The notes under the pieces are model-generated. The model searched no databases, was not told the DNA's origin, and saw only the letters and a program-made list of their open reading frames with translations. Both the position numbers and the translations under genes were made by a program. A stretch of 55,772 bases of DNA from Deltaproteobacteria bacterium UBA4427. Lineage in GTDB: Bacteria > Myxococcota_A > UBA9160 > UBA4427. The DNA is taken from assembly GCA_002390675.1 (NCBI GenBank), contig DGPZ01000059.1, positions 30,370-86,141 on the forward strand, in the 5' to 3' direction. Each line of letters starts with the position of its first letter. Positions within the stretch are counted from its first letter, which is position 1. Shown here piece after piece: positions 25,440-34,629 of this stretch.

Positions 25440-25994
25440 CTATCCCCGAGCGGCGAGAGCCCGAAGCCGCGAGAGCCTCTCGGACGTATCCAGTCGGTCG
25501 AGATCGAGCGCGACGAGGCCATCGATCTTTGCCACCAGCTGATCATGGATCGCTTCGAAGCGCGCCCTCTCCTCAGCTGCGCTTCCAGTGAAGGCGGCCG
25601 GATCTTCGACGCCCCAATGAACCGTGATCGGATCCCCAGGCCATAGGGGACAAACTTCGCCGGCCGCGTTTCCGCAGACCGTAATGACGAAATCGATTAG
25701 CGGCGCATCCGGTCCGGAGAACACCTCCCAACTCTTGCTTGTCAGCCCCGCCGTTCGGTAACCCCGCCGTTCAAGCACTTCGAGAGTTCGCGGATGGGGC
25801 GCCGACTTAGGTTGAGAGCCTGCGCTGTAGCTCCTAAAGCGATTGCTACCGCGATGGGCCAGAGCGGCCTCCGCGAGGATACTCCGCGCGGAGTTGCCGG
25901 TGCACAGGAAGAGCACACCGTAGCCGGACCCCTGCCGCGAATCGCCGGTCAGATCGGAATCGCTCCGGCTATTGTCACCGTAAAAATTTGCCAT
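25440..25994 (-). CDS. Arsenate reductase / low-molecular-weight phosphatase fold protein
   Basis: A 184-residue protein of the LMW protein-tyrosine-phosphatase superfamily. The P-loop is C31-T-G-N-S-A-R37 (CX5R) after VLFL. C107 (TVCGNA) and C115 (EVCPLWPG) match the redox cysteines of thioredoxin-linked ArsC, and the HWGVEDPAAFTG segment is typical of arsenate reductases. Reduction of arsenate to arsenite is the likely reaction. The ~24 N-terminal residues are a hydrophilic extension. It lies 14 bases after the YbjN-like lipoprotein gene; no ars efflux gene is nearby. Confidence 0.85.
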   Translation of the reverse strand: MANFYGDNSRSDSDLTGDSRQGSGYGVLFLCTGNSARSILAEAALAHRGSNRFRSYSAGSQPKSAPHPRTLEVLERRGYRTAGLTSKSWEVFSGPDAPLIDFVITVCGNAAGEVCPLWPGDPITVHWGVEDPAAFTGSAAEERARFEAIHDQLVAKIDGLVALDLDRLDTSERLSRLRALAARG

Positions 25995-26008
25995 CTCCCG
26001 CGGCTCTC

Positions 26009-26590
26009 CTAACGGGCGCCCGCGCCGGGAATTCCGAAATCGAGCTTCTCGCTCGAATACGTCGTGCCGAAGTTCTTGGCCAAAGCGAGCACTTGATCGA
26101 ATCCGGAAATCAGCTCCTCCCGTGACAGTGTCGAGATGGGGTGGAGATAAGCGGAGAATACGATGCCCTCAGAAACCGCATAACGCGCATCGAGGGTGCG
26201 ATAGAAATTTGCTTGCAGGAGCACATTTACGATCCGCGGATCAACGCGGTTCACATCGGCGACCCGCGCGAGAATCCGCATACGGTCGTTTCCCGGATCG
26301 CTGATCAAATAGATCTCGACTTCGTCGACGATCGTGCGAATCGCGCCTGACGGACCTTCGATCGCGTCCACTTGATCGCTAAAGATCTGTTCCATACGTG
26401 CTTGGGTCATAGGCGATTCGGCCATAGGCCCTTCGGCGGCTCCCGACTCGCTCCCGCCGAAAACACTTCCGAAATTCGCGCAACCAGCGCTCGTGCTTAA
26501 CACGGCAGCAAGCAGAGTTACGCCTGCGAGTCGTGCCAGCCGCCCGCCGAAGAACTCATTACACAACCGGCTTTTCGCTTTCACGATCAT
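26009..26590 (-). CDS. YbjN-like lipoprotein
   Basis: A 193-residue protein with a lipobox (LSTSAGC, Cys37) and a Gly/Ser-rich linker. The remaining ~120 residues resemble the YbjN/type III secretion-chaperone-like fold: a VDEVEIYLI strand, MRILARVADVNRVDPRIVNVLL, a LDARYAVSEGIVFSAYLHP pair and a final helix with ELISGFDQVLAL. Role unknown. The start overlaps the stop of the EVE gene by four bases (ATGA), so the two are translationally coupled. Confidence 0.6.
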   Translation of the reverse strand: MIVKAKSRLCNEFFGGRLARLAGVTLLAAVLSTSAGCANFGSVFGGSESGAAEGPMAESPMTQARMEQIFSDQVDAIEGPSGAIRTIVDEVEIYLISDPGNDRMRILARVADVNRVDPRIVNVLLQANFYRTLDARYAVSEGIVFSAYLHPISTLSREELISGFDQVLALAKNFGTTYSSEKLDFGIPGAGAR

Positions 26591-27120
26591 TCTGAGCTCG
26601 CCTTCTTTGATGCAGACTTACTCGCCGCGGGGATTTTCGTTTTACCGAGTTTTGCGACATAACGAAATTCCTCAGCCGTCACTGGCACCACCGAAAGCCG
26701 GCCCCGCTGCACGAGCCCCATCTCGGCCAAGTTCGGATCTCCCTTGACCTGCGTAAGCGTCACGGGGGTCGTAAAGGGAACTACGGGCGAGATATCGACG
26801 ACGACCCATCGCGGGTCTTCCGTCGTCGGATCGGGATAGGCTTCACCCACAATTTCTGCGATGCCCACGATTTCTTTACCTTCGTTCGAGTGGTAGTAGA
26901 AAGCGAGATCACCTTTTTTCATGGCGGCAAGATTGTTGCGAGCTTCGTAATTCCGGACGCCATCCCAATAGGTCTTGCCGTCTTTGACGAGTTCGTCCCA
27001 GGCGTACTTAAAGGGTTCGGATTTCATCAGCCAATATGCGCGGGCCAAAGAGTTTGCCTCTCGAGAAGGGGACGCTCGTGGCGTCTGTTTAGGGCGCGGA
27101 ATCCGGCGCCGACTCATCAT
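26587..27120 (-). CDS. EVE domain protein
   Basis: A 177-residue protein. The basic N-terminus is followed by the EVE fold of thymocyte nuclear protein 1-like proteins: YWLMKSEPFKYAWDELVKDG, then WDGVRNYEARNNLAAMKKGD, FYYHSNEGKEIVGIAEIVGEAYPD, and WVVVDISPV. This PUA-like domain binds modified bases (for example 5-methylcytosine) in some contexts, with an aromatic cage. Length beyond the domain is an Ala/Lys/Ser-rich tail. It heads a likely three-gene operon with the YbjN-like lipoprotein and the ArsC-type gene. Confidence 0.88.
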   Translation of the reverse strand: MMSRRRIPRPKQTPRASPSREANSLARAYWLMKSEPFKYAWDELVKDGKTYWDGVRNYEARNNLAAMKKGDLAFYYHSNEGKEIVGIAEIVGEAYPDPTTEDPRWVVVDISPVVPFTTPVTLTQVKGDPNLAEMGLVQRGRLSVVPVTAEEFRYVAKLGKTKIPAASKSASKKASSE

Positions 27121-27147
27121 GTGACCTAACGAATTTTTAATGCCGAT

Positions 27148-28356
27148 CTAACGAAGATGTTCCGGGGTCTGCTTGGACATATACGCGTTCGCACCGAGCA
27201 CGGCGATCGGTCTGGTCAGTCCGCGGGAAACCAGATTTGCACGGCTCCAATTGCGCCAACCCGCTATGACAGAGGGTTGCTGACCAAGGGATCGTAAACC
27301 TAATGCAGCCACTTCATCTGCACTCTGACCCGAGTGCGCAATTTCGCCGGCCACTTCCTGAAACTCGGTTTCCGTCGATCCCGGCTCCAGAGAGAGCACG
27401 TCGATATTGCTCGCGCGAAGCTCCGCCCAAAGGGCTTCCGCCAAAAAATTGTCGAAGGCCTTCGTCGCTGAGTAGACCGCATGAAGGGGCAGCGACTGTC
27501 GCCCCGCCACCGACCCGGTAAAGATCACGCCACCCCTGCCGCGCTCACGCATACCGCGAACCAGCGCGTGGGTCAGCACCAGGGGCGCTTCACAATTAAC
27601 GGTCACGAGCTGCCGCAGGCGTTCGCCATCTAGCAAATCGAACCGGCCCGCGTAGCCGAGCCCCGCGTTGTTCACGAGGAGGCCGATTTCCAAATGCGAC
27701 ACCGCGGCGAGAAGCTTCTGCGCTCCGTCGGGTTCCGACAAATCCGCTACCGCGATCTGAGTCTTGACTTCGAAATTTCGTTCGATCTCCGTCGAGAGCG
27801 CTTCGAGCCGATCTTGTCGACGCGCGCTGAGTACGACGTTCATTCCGTCCGCGGCGATCTGTCGCGCGAGCGAGGCCCCGATTCCGGAAGAAGCTCCCGT
27901 GACTAACGCCCAGCCGCCGTAGCGCGCCGTGAGCGAGAGGGGCTTAGGACTGAAGTAGTCGCGGCTATTCCAAAAGGCATATGTTAGTCCTATGAAAGGA
28001 ATCGCGGGAAAGAGGCCGACTATGATGCCCGAGAACCCACCGGTTTCAATTGCGGTCCAGAGATAGATTCCGAAGGCAACTTGCGCGGTATATGCGGCTG
28101 CCCAAAAGGCCATCCACGGACGTCGCCGACGGAAACCGTAAACGGCGGCGCAGTAAATGAACCAATGCGGTAGCGCGAGAACTTTCGCCCAGAAGCCGGT
28201 GAACAAAATACCGAACCAGACTTCCTGGTCTTCCGCGACAGGCTTCCAGAAGATGTCCCATGGCATGTATATGAACGCCATGAACGCGCAAAACACCATC
28301 GTCGCACTCATCCACCATGGACGTTCACGAAAGACGTCGTACAACCACTCGCGCAT
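27148..28356 (-). CDS. Short-chain dehydrogenase with N-terminal membrane domain
   Basis: A 402-residue two-part protein. Residues 1-~130 contain about four membrane helices rich in Trp and Phe (MVFCAFMAFIYMPW, WFGILFTGFWAKVL, MAFWAAAYTAQVAFGIYLW, IPFIGLTYAFW). Residues ~145-402 are a classical SDR: TGASSGIG (153-160), NNAG (229-232), S282, Y295 and K299. The TFxEVAG tail segment with SADEVA resembles the retinol-dehydrogenase/SadH group. The enzyme is thus tethered to the membrane, suggesting a lipophilic substrate. ATG is preceded by GAGGAG. Confidence 0.85.
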   Translation of the reverse strand: MREWLYDVFRERPWWMSATMVFCAFMAFIYMPWDIFWKPVAEDQEVWFGILFTGFWAKVLALPHWFIYCAAVYGFRRRRPWMAFWAAAYTAQVAFGIYLWTAIETGGFSGIIVGLFPAIPFIGLTYAFWNSRDYFSPKPLSLTARYGGWALVTGASSGIGASLARQIAADGMNVVLSARRQDRLEALSTEIERNFEVKTQIAVADLSEPDGAQKLLAAVSHLEIGLLVNNAGLGYAGRFDLLDGERLRQLVTVNCEAPLVLTHALVRGMRERGRGGVIFTGSVAGRQSLPLHAVYSATKAFDNFLAEALWAELRASNIDVLSLEPGSTETEFQEVAGEIAHSGQSADEVAALGLRSLGQQPSVIAGWRNWSRANLVSRGLTRPIAVLGANAYMSKQTPEHLR

Positions 28357-28525
28357 GGAAACTCCTCGGGCTGATCAGGACCGAAACGTAACCGATTGCG
28401 GCGCGAGTCGGTGCGGACGGAGCGTCCGGGAGTCGAATCAATCGAGACGAGGCGCGCCGGCCACGAAGTCGTGGCAATCGCGGCGGGGGCTCTTTGCGCG
28501 CCGGCCGAGGGTGGGCCGGGCTGCG

Positions 28526-29962
28526 TCAGGCTGACTCGCGAGCCTCGACTGGGAAATAGAGGTGGAAGGCCGTGCCCTGGCCAGGTGCGCTTTCCATTCT
28601 CAGCCAGCCGTCAGACTCGCCAACGAACTCAGTGAGCGAAGCCAAGCCGAGACCGGTTCCGGCCCCAGGGTCTTTGGTCGTGAAGAAGGGCTCGAAGATG
28701 CGGTCTGTAATTTCGGGATCAATGCCGCATCCGTTGTCGCGAGCGGTCAGAACGAGATAGGAGCCGGCCGCGGCGCCGGGAACGGATTGATGCGAATCCG
28801 TATCGAAGCCCCGCTCATCGATCTCTGCGAGGTGCGTCCTCAAGGCGAACCGCGGCGCGACGTCTTGCGACGCAAGAGCGTCCCTGGCATTAGACGCCAA
28901 ATTCATCAGCGCGGGGCCGAATCTCGCCCGGTCGAGTTCCACCTGCGGAGCCCTCTCGAGCCAGTCAAAATCGAGGGCAATGCCCTCGCCGAGAACCTGC
29001 CGGAGCATGCCCCCGAGACATTCGATCGTTTCAGCGAGATCGACCGATTTAATGCCCGCAGTTCTAGTGCGGCCGAAGGTCAGGACTTGGTCAACGAGTT
29101 TGGCAGCGCGAGTCGCGGCCTGACGAATCTCACCAAGCTCCGATTGACCGTTCCCGTAGTTCTCGATTTCCATCTCGAGCAGATCCGTATAACCGAGAAT
29201 CGCCGCGAGTACGTTATTGAAGTCGTGGGCAACAGAACTCGCGACGCGTCCAAGCGTCTCGAGTCGCGTGCCGCGCTTCTGATCCTGCTGAAGACTTGTA
29301 AGCTCGGCGCGTAGATTTAGGCGGTCGAAGGCGGCCCCAAGCACCCGGGCCGCGAGCGCCGCTCGATCGATCGCAGCCTCAGACTCGATCGGCTCGGAGA
29401 CCGCCGCGTGCACTTCGAAGAGACCGAAGAGGCCGTCCTCACCGGGACATGGAATGAACAGCGTCGAACGCGCAACCTGCCAGCCTCTAGTCACTCCGGA
29501 ATCAAGGCTCGGTGGCCCAGCGCTGGTTTGGCCTTCGAGCAGCGCCTTTCCGTGTTCGGGGAAATCTGCGAGCGAGAGCATCCGTCGGCTGTAGCCAGCC
29601 GGTCGGGCCTCCGCTTCCGCGGACCAGAACTTGCTGGCTCTGAACAAAGCGCAGCTCTCTTCAACATCCGCGAATCCGTCTACCATGCTAGGCCCCGCTA
29701 AATCGGTGCCCGGATCATCGATGCGGTAGAAAATCACCCGGTCCGCTGAGAAAACTCGGCCCAAAATTTCGAGACAGGCCTCGAGTCCGCGACCTAGTCG
29801 CTCGCCATCTGCCCGGACGAGTTGGGCGGACAACTCCGTGATTCTGCGATCCGCGGCGCTCAGAAGGAGGGATTCGGGTCGCTCGGCCCGAAGTTGCACA
29901 TTGGCTTCCGGGGCCAATGGCGAACTGCGATCCACGGTCTTCTCGATCCGCTGTGTCTGCAT
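28526..29962 (-). CDS. Sensor histidine kinase with GAF-like input domain
   Basis: A 478-residue soluble kinase. Residues ~40-215 form a GAF-like sensor (LEACLEILGRVFSADRVIFYRIDD and later LFIPCPGEDGLFGLFEVH). The H-box is VASSVAHDFNNVLAAIL with H246; the ATPase domain has N-box LMNLASNARDAL, G1 DNGCGI, F-box IFEPFFTTK and G2 GTGLGLASL. There is no receiver domain and no response regulator gene adjacent, so it is an orphan kinase. ATG 29962 with upstream AAGGAG is preferred to 30004. Confidence 0.9.
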   Translation of the reverse strand: MQTQRIEKTVDRSSPLAPEANVQLRAERPESLLLSAADRRITELSAQLVRADGERLGRGLEACLEILGRVFSADRVIFYRIDDPGTDLAGPSMVDGFADVEESCALFRASKFWSAEAEARPAGYSRRMLSLADFPEHGKALLEGQTSAGPPSLDSGVTRGWQVARSTLFIPCPGEDGLFGLFEVHAAVSEPIESEAAIDRAALAARVLGAAFDRLNLRAELTSLQQDQKRGTRLETLGRVASSVAHDFNNVLAAILGYTDLLEMEIENYGNGQSELGEIRQAATRAAKLVDQVLTFGRTRTAGIKSVDLAETIECLGGMLRQVLGEGIALDFDWLERAPQVELDRARFGPALMNLASNARDALASQDVAPRFALRTHLAEIDERGFDTDSHQSVPGAAAGSYLVLTARDNGCGIDPEITDRIFEPFFTTKDPGAGTGLGLASLTEFVGESDGWLRMESAPGQGTAFHLYFPVEARESA

Positions 29963-30286
29963 GATTCCCAACTCCTTCGGCTCAGAATATTGAGCCCGTC
30001 CCATGTGAAAGGATGTCGTCGGGTACGTTCCGAGGCTTTAGTGCTGCCGCAGCTTTGCACTCTCATGAGAACCGAATTTACTGGACTGTCCGGGGGCTCG
30101 ACCGGAGCCGGATTCAGGCTTTCCCCCGACCTCGGCGTTCTCCTTCGACAAGCGGTACTCTCCCCGTGTCCCGTGAAGTCGCAGCCGCCCTTTTCCGAAA
30201 GGAACCGGGGCACTGACGATCATGGGTCGCCGAGCCTCTCTCGGACTTCTCCTCTCCCTCGCGCTTAGCGAAACACTCGGATCCAC

Positions 30287-31378
30287 ATGGGCAGCGTTTT
30301 CGGTCATCTCTTCAGACTTTCCACTTTCGGTGAATCCCACGGCGGCGGCGTCGGGGTCGTCCTTGAGGGTTGTCCGCCTCGCCTAGCAATCGATGTCGCC
30401 GAAATTCAGCGCGACCTCGATCGACGAAGACCTGGGCAAAGCGTACTCACCACCCCGCGCCAAGAGGCAGATCAAGCCGAGATCCTCTCGGGTGTCTTTG
30501 AGGGTCAGACCCTAGGAACGCCTATTGGGATTCTGGTCCGAAACAAAGATGCGCGCCCCAGTGCCTATGACGAGATGCGCGAGACGTACCGGCCCTCTCA
30601 CGCCGACTACACAACGGATGCTAAGTACGGCACGCGCAACTGGCAGGGGGGCGGCCGAGCCAGCGCCCGCGAAACGATCGGCCGCGTCGCAGCCGGCGCC
30701 ATCGCCCGCAAGCTCCTTCGCGAGCACGCCGGGATCGAAGTCCTCTGCTGGGTGAGCCGCGTCAAGGACATCGATTCGAAGGTCAACGCCGAGACCGTGA
30801 CCCTCGAAGAGATCGAAGCCAACGACGTCCGCTGCCCCGATACGGAGGCGGCGGAGAAGATGTACACGCTCATCGACGATATGCGCCGCCAGGGTGACAG
30901 CATCGGCGGCGTCGTGGAATGTGTCGCACGCAATGTCCCGGCCGGATTAGGCGACCCCGTCTTCGACAAGCTCGAAGCCGATCTCGCGAAAGCCATGATG
31001 TCGCTCCCCGCTGCCAAGGGCTTCGAAATCGGCTCCGGCTTCGACGGCACGCTTCTCCGTGGCAGCGAACATAACGACGCGTTCCTGATCGACGAGGACG
31101 GCCGAACCCGAACTGCCACGAACCGCTCGGGCGGCATCCAAGGCGGCATCAGCAACGGCGAATCAATCAACCTCCGAATCGCCTTCAAGCCCACCGCCAC
31201 GATCCGAACCGAACAAAACACCGTGACCGCGGGCGGCAAGGAGACGACCCTCTCTGCCGGCGGACGCCATGACCCCTGCGTGCTGCCTAGGGCCGTGCCC
31301 ATGGTCGAAGCGATGGTCTGTCTCGTGCTCGCCGACCATTGGTTGCGGCAGCGCGGCCAGGACGTTCTACCGCGTTAG
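30287..31378 (+). CDS. aroC: Chorismate synthase
   Basis: A 363-residue FMN-dependent enzyme that converts EPSP to chorismate, the last shared step of aromatic biosynthesis. The signatures are visible: FRLSTFGESHGGGVGVVLEG at the N-terminus, NWQGGGRASARETIGRVAAGA centrally, and RSGGIQGGISNGE in the final third. Length is standard. The gene is alone; the kinase to its left is divergent. No other aro gene lies in the window. Confidence 0.96.
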   Translation: MGSVFGHLFRLSTFGESHGGGVGVVLEGCPPRLAIDVAEIQRDLDRRRPGQSVLTTPRQEADQAEILSGVFEGQTLGTPIGILVRNKDARPSAYDEMRETYRPSHADYTTDAKYGTRNWQGGGRASARETIGRVAAGAIARKLLREHAGIEVLCWVSRVKDIDSKVNAETVTLEEIEANDVRCPDTEAAEKMYTLIDDMRRQGDSIGGVVECVARNVPAGLGDPVFDKLEADLAKAMMSLPAAKGFEIGSGFDGTLLRGSEHNDAFLIDEDGRTRTATNRSGGIQGGISNGESINLRIAFKPTATIRTEQNTVTAGGKETTLSAGGRHDPCVLPRAVPMVEAMVCLVLADHWLRQRGQDVLPR

Positions 31379-31714
31379 GCGTGCCGGATTCCACAGAAAA
31401 AATTTCAATCACTCACGCACATCTGCCGACCGCGCTTGAGCTTCTGCTCGAAGCTTTGCTTACAAATCCGGCGCATTTCTAATGCACGCCGAACGAGAAA
31501 AGGCGGCGGCAAATTCACTGAATCGGTGAATCAAGTTCAAGGAGACCTCCGGGTTGGTCGTGGGATCCAGGCGCGACAAGATCGGTAGCAGCGGTGCCGG
31601 GCACGCTGCGCAGCAGGTTTGGACTTGAATGTCTCGATTCGAACCTTTCTCATACTGAAGCGAATGCTCGTCGCCTACTTGCCTCCCCCAGTCTCAGCAT
31701 TAGGCCGCCTTCGC
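31379..31714. other. Intergenic region with short inverted repeat
   Basis: No gene is supported between aroC and the convergent membrane-protein gene. An inverted repeat ATTCAC-N7-GTGAAT lies at 31513-31531, ten bases before an AAGGAG-like string that does not lead into a coherent frame. It may be an operator relic. Confidence 0.35.
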
Positions 31715-32146
31715 TCAGGGCAGCAAGACGAAGCCCGCGACCGCGGAAAGCATGGCCGCGCCGATCGCTGACCCGGCTGCAATGCGGTGGATATCGCGCA
31801 CCGACTGATCGCCACTTGCGAGGGCTCGGCCTGTCCAACCCGTCCAAAGGAAGAGGCCGAGGACGATGATTCCGAGGATTCCGTGGAAGGAATCGAACCA
31901 GGCGCGGTCGCGAAGCAACAACATGGACGGCGGGCCGGAGATGAAGCCGGCCGCGACCATAGCGATCGAAATTTTCCCGAATCGAAGGTGCCGGTCGCGA
32001 AGTGCGAGGCCGATAGGAGTTCTCTTCATGCGGCGGCGGCGAATTTCGAGGCCCATGCGAGCTGTCGCAATCGCGAGCACAAGGCTCGTCACCATCCAAA
32101 TCGGATGAGCAAAGGCAAGCCAGCTCCGCAAAGTCGCGTCGTCCAT
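31715..32146 (-). CDS. DUF4079/cytochrome b561-like membrane protein
   Basis: A 143-residue protein with four hydrophobic helices. Histidines sit near helix ends in the b561-like manner: AHPIWM, RDRHLRFGK, FDSFHGILG and VRDIHRIAAG. The pattern is close to DUF4079 membrane proteins, and heme binding is plausible but unproven. The helix order and the polar RRRRMKRTPIGLALRDR loop suggest a cytoplasmic basic loop. Alone on its strand, ~75 bases downstream of the CinA-N gene. Confidence 0.6.
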   Translation of the reverse strand: MDDATLRSWLAFAHPIWMVTSLVLAIATARMGLEIRRRRMKRTPIGLALRDRHLRFGKISIAMVAAGFISGPPSMLLLRDRAWFDSFHGILGIIVLGLFLWTGWTGRALASGDQSVRDIHRIAAGSAIGAAMLSAVAGFVLLP

Positions 32147-32219
32147 TGCCTAGTTCAACACCCTGTAATCGCCTATTTCAGCACCTAGCCAACACTTGGC
32201 TATCAATTGGGCGCGGCGC

Positions 32220-32948
32220 TTAAGACTCGATCTTATAGATCGCATCGTCGGGCAGGTTCTTGACTAACTGCCCCGTCGCGCGTTCGACATACGCCTCATC
32301 GCGAGACTCAAGGGTCAGCATGACGCGGTAATGCTCTTCGTTGATCTTCGGATAGGAGCCCAGCATGAGCTCCGGGTATTCCCGCAGAAGCGAATTCAAA
32401 GTATCGGCAATGTCGCTCTCACTCTCTCGCACAAATATTTTCCGCAACACGAAAGGTACGCCACTGAAGCGGTCAGCGATCGAGTGGAATTTCTTTTCGA
32501 AGAGTTCCGGAATCCCCGGGAAGATATGCACGTTCTCAACGACTACGACCGGGAACCAAAGCCCACCGACATCGAGAATTTCAGCACCCGCCGGAATGAT
32601 CGCCATCTTCTTCATGGCATCGTTCAAAGGCTTATCCGAATAACGAGCCATCCGGTCGATCATGGACTGGTTCGTTTCCAGCTCACGCTCAAACGCAAGG
32701 GCGATCCCGTCCATGGTCATGTCATCGTGAGTCGGACCGATACCGCCTGACGTAAAGACGTAGTCGTAGTTTTCAGACATCGCCTTCGTTTCTCGCGCGA
32801 TCAAATCGATCTCGTCGGGAATCGTCAGAATACGTTCGAGTTCCACGCCGAGTTTGCGCAGCTCGACGGCGAGGAACGCGGAGTTCGTATCGCGAACCTT
32901 ACCCGAGAGGATCTCATTTCCGATGACGAGGAGCGCCGCGGTGGACAT
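32220..32948 (-). CDS. CinA-N-type molybdopterin-binding (MoaB/Mog fold) protein
   Basis: A 242-residue protein equal to the N-terminal half of CinA: TAALLVIGNEILSGKVRDTN, VFTSGGIGPTHDDMTMDGIA, and the IFPGIPELFEKKF block. The C-terminal deamidase domain of full-length CinA is absent. In the family, this fold hydrolyses ADP-ribose or related nucleotides, and stand-alone forms occur (FLAD1-like). ATG 32948 matches the domain start. The final ~60 residues (MLGSYPKINEEHYRVMLTLES) form the KH-like extra domain. Confidence 0.8.
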   Translation of the reverse strand: MSTAALLVIGNEILSGKVRDTNSAFLAVELRKLGVELERILTIPDEIDLIARETKAMSENYDYVFTSGGIGPTHDDMTMDGIALAFERELETNQSMIDRMARYSDKPLNDAMKKMAIIPAGAEILDVGGLWFPVVVVENVHIFPGIPELFEKKFHSIADRFSGVPFVLRKIFVRESESDIADTLNSLLREYPELMLGSYPKINEEHYRVMLTLESRDEAYVERATGQLVKNLPDDAIYKIES

Positions 32949-33072
32949 GTCTATTAGCGTACCCCAGCAATCGCGAGATGGCGGCAGCCCCAGAACCACA
33001 TTGCCCCGAAGGTGCCACAGATTATGTGCCAGCTATTCGCCTACGCGAGTTCAGCGCCTAGACTTCTGCGCC

Positions 33073-33366
33073 ATGAAATGCACCCTAAAATTCTTGCCTT
33101 CGGAGCGAACTCTCGAAATCGAAGCTGGGGAAATGACCCTCCTAGAGGCGACCCGCGAGGCGGGACTTCCAATTGCAAGCGCCTGCGGCCAAAACGGCGC
33201 TTGCGCGCGCTGTGGCCTAGACGTCATCTCGGGGATTGATGCGATCGAGGAAGAATCGGAACGCGAGGCACGTATCAAAGAGCGCAACCGGATCGATCCG
33301 GAGCTGCGACTGGCCTGCCGAGTGCGACCGACTCGCGATATGACCGTCCGGGCGACGTACTGGTAG
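33073..33366 (+). CDS. 2Fe-2S ferredoxin
   Basis: A 97-residue plant-type ferredoxin. The cluster cysteines are read in SACGQNGACARCG (C-x5-C-x2-C) with the fourth in LACRV. TLLEATREAGLPIASACG is the classical loop before the cluster, and the acidic helix IDAIEEESEREARIKERN lies between the third and fourth cysteines. It serves as an electron carrier; the partner is not identifiable here. Start ATG 33073; the frame upstream is antisense to the CinA-N gene and is not coding. Confidence 0.9.
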   Translation: MKCTLKFLPSERTLEIEAGEMTLLEATREAGLPIASACGQNGACARCGLDVISGIDAIEEESEREARIKERNRIDPELRLACRVRPTRDMTVRATYW

Positions 33367-33478
33367 GGATTTCGATCAGCGGACCCTGTCGATTCGATCC
33401 ATCGCCCGGGTGGCAGACTGAATTCCTGACAGCCTCACCCGAAAAATTACCCAAGAATCAAAGGAGCCTCGGCCCGCA

Positions 33479-33868
33479 ATGAGTGAAACAAGCTCCGCCC
33501 AGCGACGTGCACTCCTGATCGTCGATCACGGAACGCGAAATGCCGAGGCGAACATGCGGCTCGCGGCCTTCGCCGAGCAGGTCGCCAGCGCGCGTCCGGA
33601 ATGGCGCGTCACACATGCGCATATGGAACTCGCCCAACCCGACATGCCGACCGCGATCGATGCACTCGTTGCCGAGGGCGCAGTCGAAATTCACATCCAT
33701 CTGCATTTCCTGAGCGCCGGCTATCACGTGCGCGAAACGATTCCGGAACTGGTCGAAGCCGCCCGCGCACGTCATACGCAGATAGACATCCGGGTCTTCG
33801 CTCCGATTGGCGAAGATCCTCGGCTAGTCGACATCGTGATCGACCAAATCGATCGTACAGATTATTAA
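33479..33868 (+). CDS. CbiX/SirB-like chelatase-family protein
   Basis: A 129-residue single-domain protein of the short CbiX type. The metal-site histidine is H17 in LLIVDHGTRN, and a second cluster follows in VEIHIHLHFLSAGYHVRETI. In known members the fold inserts Co2+ or Fe2+ into sirohydrochlorin. No cobalamin or siroheme genes are nearby, so the tetrapyrrole role is inferred from family alone. AAGGAG lies 12 bases before the ATG. The gene is 112 bases after the ferredoxin and may share its transcript. Confidence 0.82.
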   Translation: MSETSSAQRRALLIVDHGTRNAEANMRLAAFAEQVASARPEWRVTHAHMELAQPDMPTAIDALVAEGAVEIHIHLHFLSAGYHVRETIPELVEAARARHTQIDIRVFAPIGEDPRLVDIVIDQIDRTDY

Positions 33869-33921
33869 GCGACGGGCTGTGTGCGAACCCTGAAGCATCG
33901 CTCGCGTAGCCAGGCGGCCTG

Positions 33922-34506
33922 CTACAGCGCTTGCTCGCGACGCCAAAGATCAAAGGCGTAGAGCGCAGCCACCACAAGCGCATGATCGATCCCACCCTCG
34001 CGCAAAACCGCCGGCAGCTCCGCAAGTGGAAGTAGCTCGACCATCGTGTGCTCGGTCGACGTGTTCTGGATCTCTTGTTCCTGAACGCAATCAAGGGCGA
34101 CCTGCATATGGACTCGATTCGCGAAGAGCGCCGGATTCGGATTCAGCGAGCCTAAGCTCTCAAGCCGGCCCGCCCGATAGCCCGTCTCTTCGAGCAACTC
34201 TCGCCCGCCGGCGAACTCCGGCGTCTCCCCGGGGTCGACCAGGCCGCCGGGGATCTCGAGGGTGACGACCCGGGATCCGTGTCTGAATTGACGGATAAGC
34301 ACCAGCTCTTCGGCCTCGGTCAGCGCAACAATATTGACCCAAGGCGGCGACTCGATCCGGTAAAAAGGATGAGGCTCTCCCGTGAGCGGCGACTCCATGG
34401 TCGCCTTATGGACATCGAAGACCTTGCAATGCTGCAAATGCTCTTCTTCGAGCACGCGCCAGACCGGCGGTGCGACAGTTGAAACAGCTTCGTCTTGGTT
34501 CGCCAT
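33922..34506 (-). CDS. Nudix hydrolase (ADP-ribose pyrophosphatase-like)
   Basis: A 194-residue Nudix enzyme. The Nudix box is complete: GLVDPGETPEFAGGRELLEETGY (GX5EX7REUXEEXGU, beginning near residue 85). The preceding VLIRQFRHGSRVVTLEIPGG and the ESLGSLNPNPALFANRVHM strand are typical of the ADP-ribose/GDP-mannose hydrolase branch. It removes nucleotide diphosphate derivatives. The N-terminal ~20 residues are a short extension. It is divergent from the CLC gene. Confidence 0.9.
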   Translation of the reverse strand: MANQDEAVSTVAPPVWRVLEEEHLQHCKVFDVHKATMESPLTGEPHPFYRIESPPWVNIVALTEAEELVLIRQFRHGSRVVTLEIPGGLVDPGETPEFAGGRELLEETGYRAGRLESLGSLNPNPALFANRVHMQVALDCVQEQEIQNTSTEHTMVELLPLAELPAVLREGGIDHALVVAALYAFDLWRREQAL

Positions 34507-34629
34507 CTAGGGAGACTACCCCAACCTTAAGATGACCCTCTCCATAAAGAGTCTTCGATCCATAACGGCGTTCAGCCCAGTCAGTGCTAATTTCGGGCTC
34601 CGTTCCTCGCTCCCCTGTAGAGAACTCGT

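Noticed and set aside
28562..29314. 250-codon plus-strand frame
   Set aside because: It is the antisense of the histidine kinase; no domain and no ribosome-binding site.
31594..31869. 91-codon plus-strand frame
   Set aside because: Mostly antisense to the DUF4079-like gene and Arg/Pro-rich; not coding.
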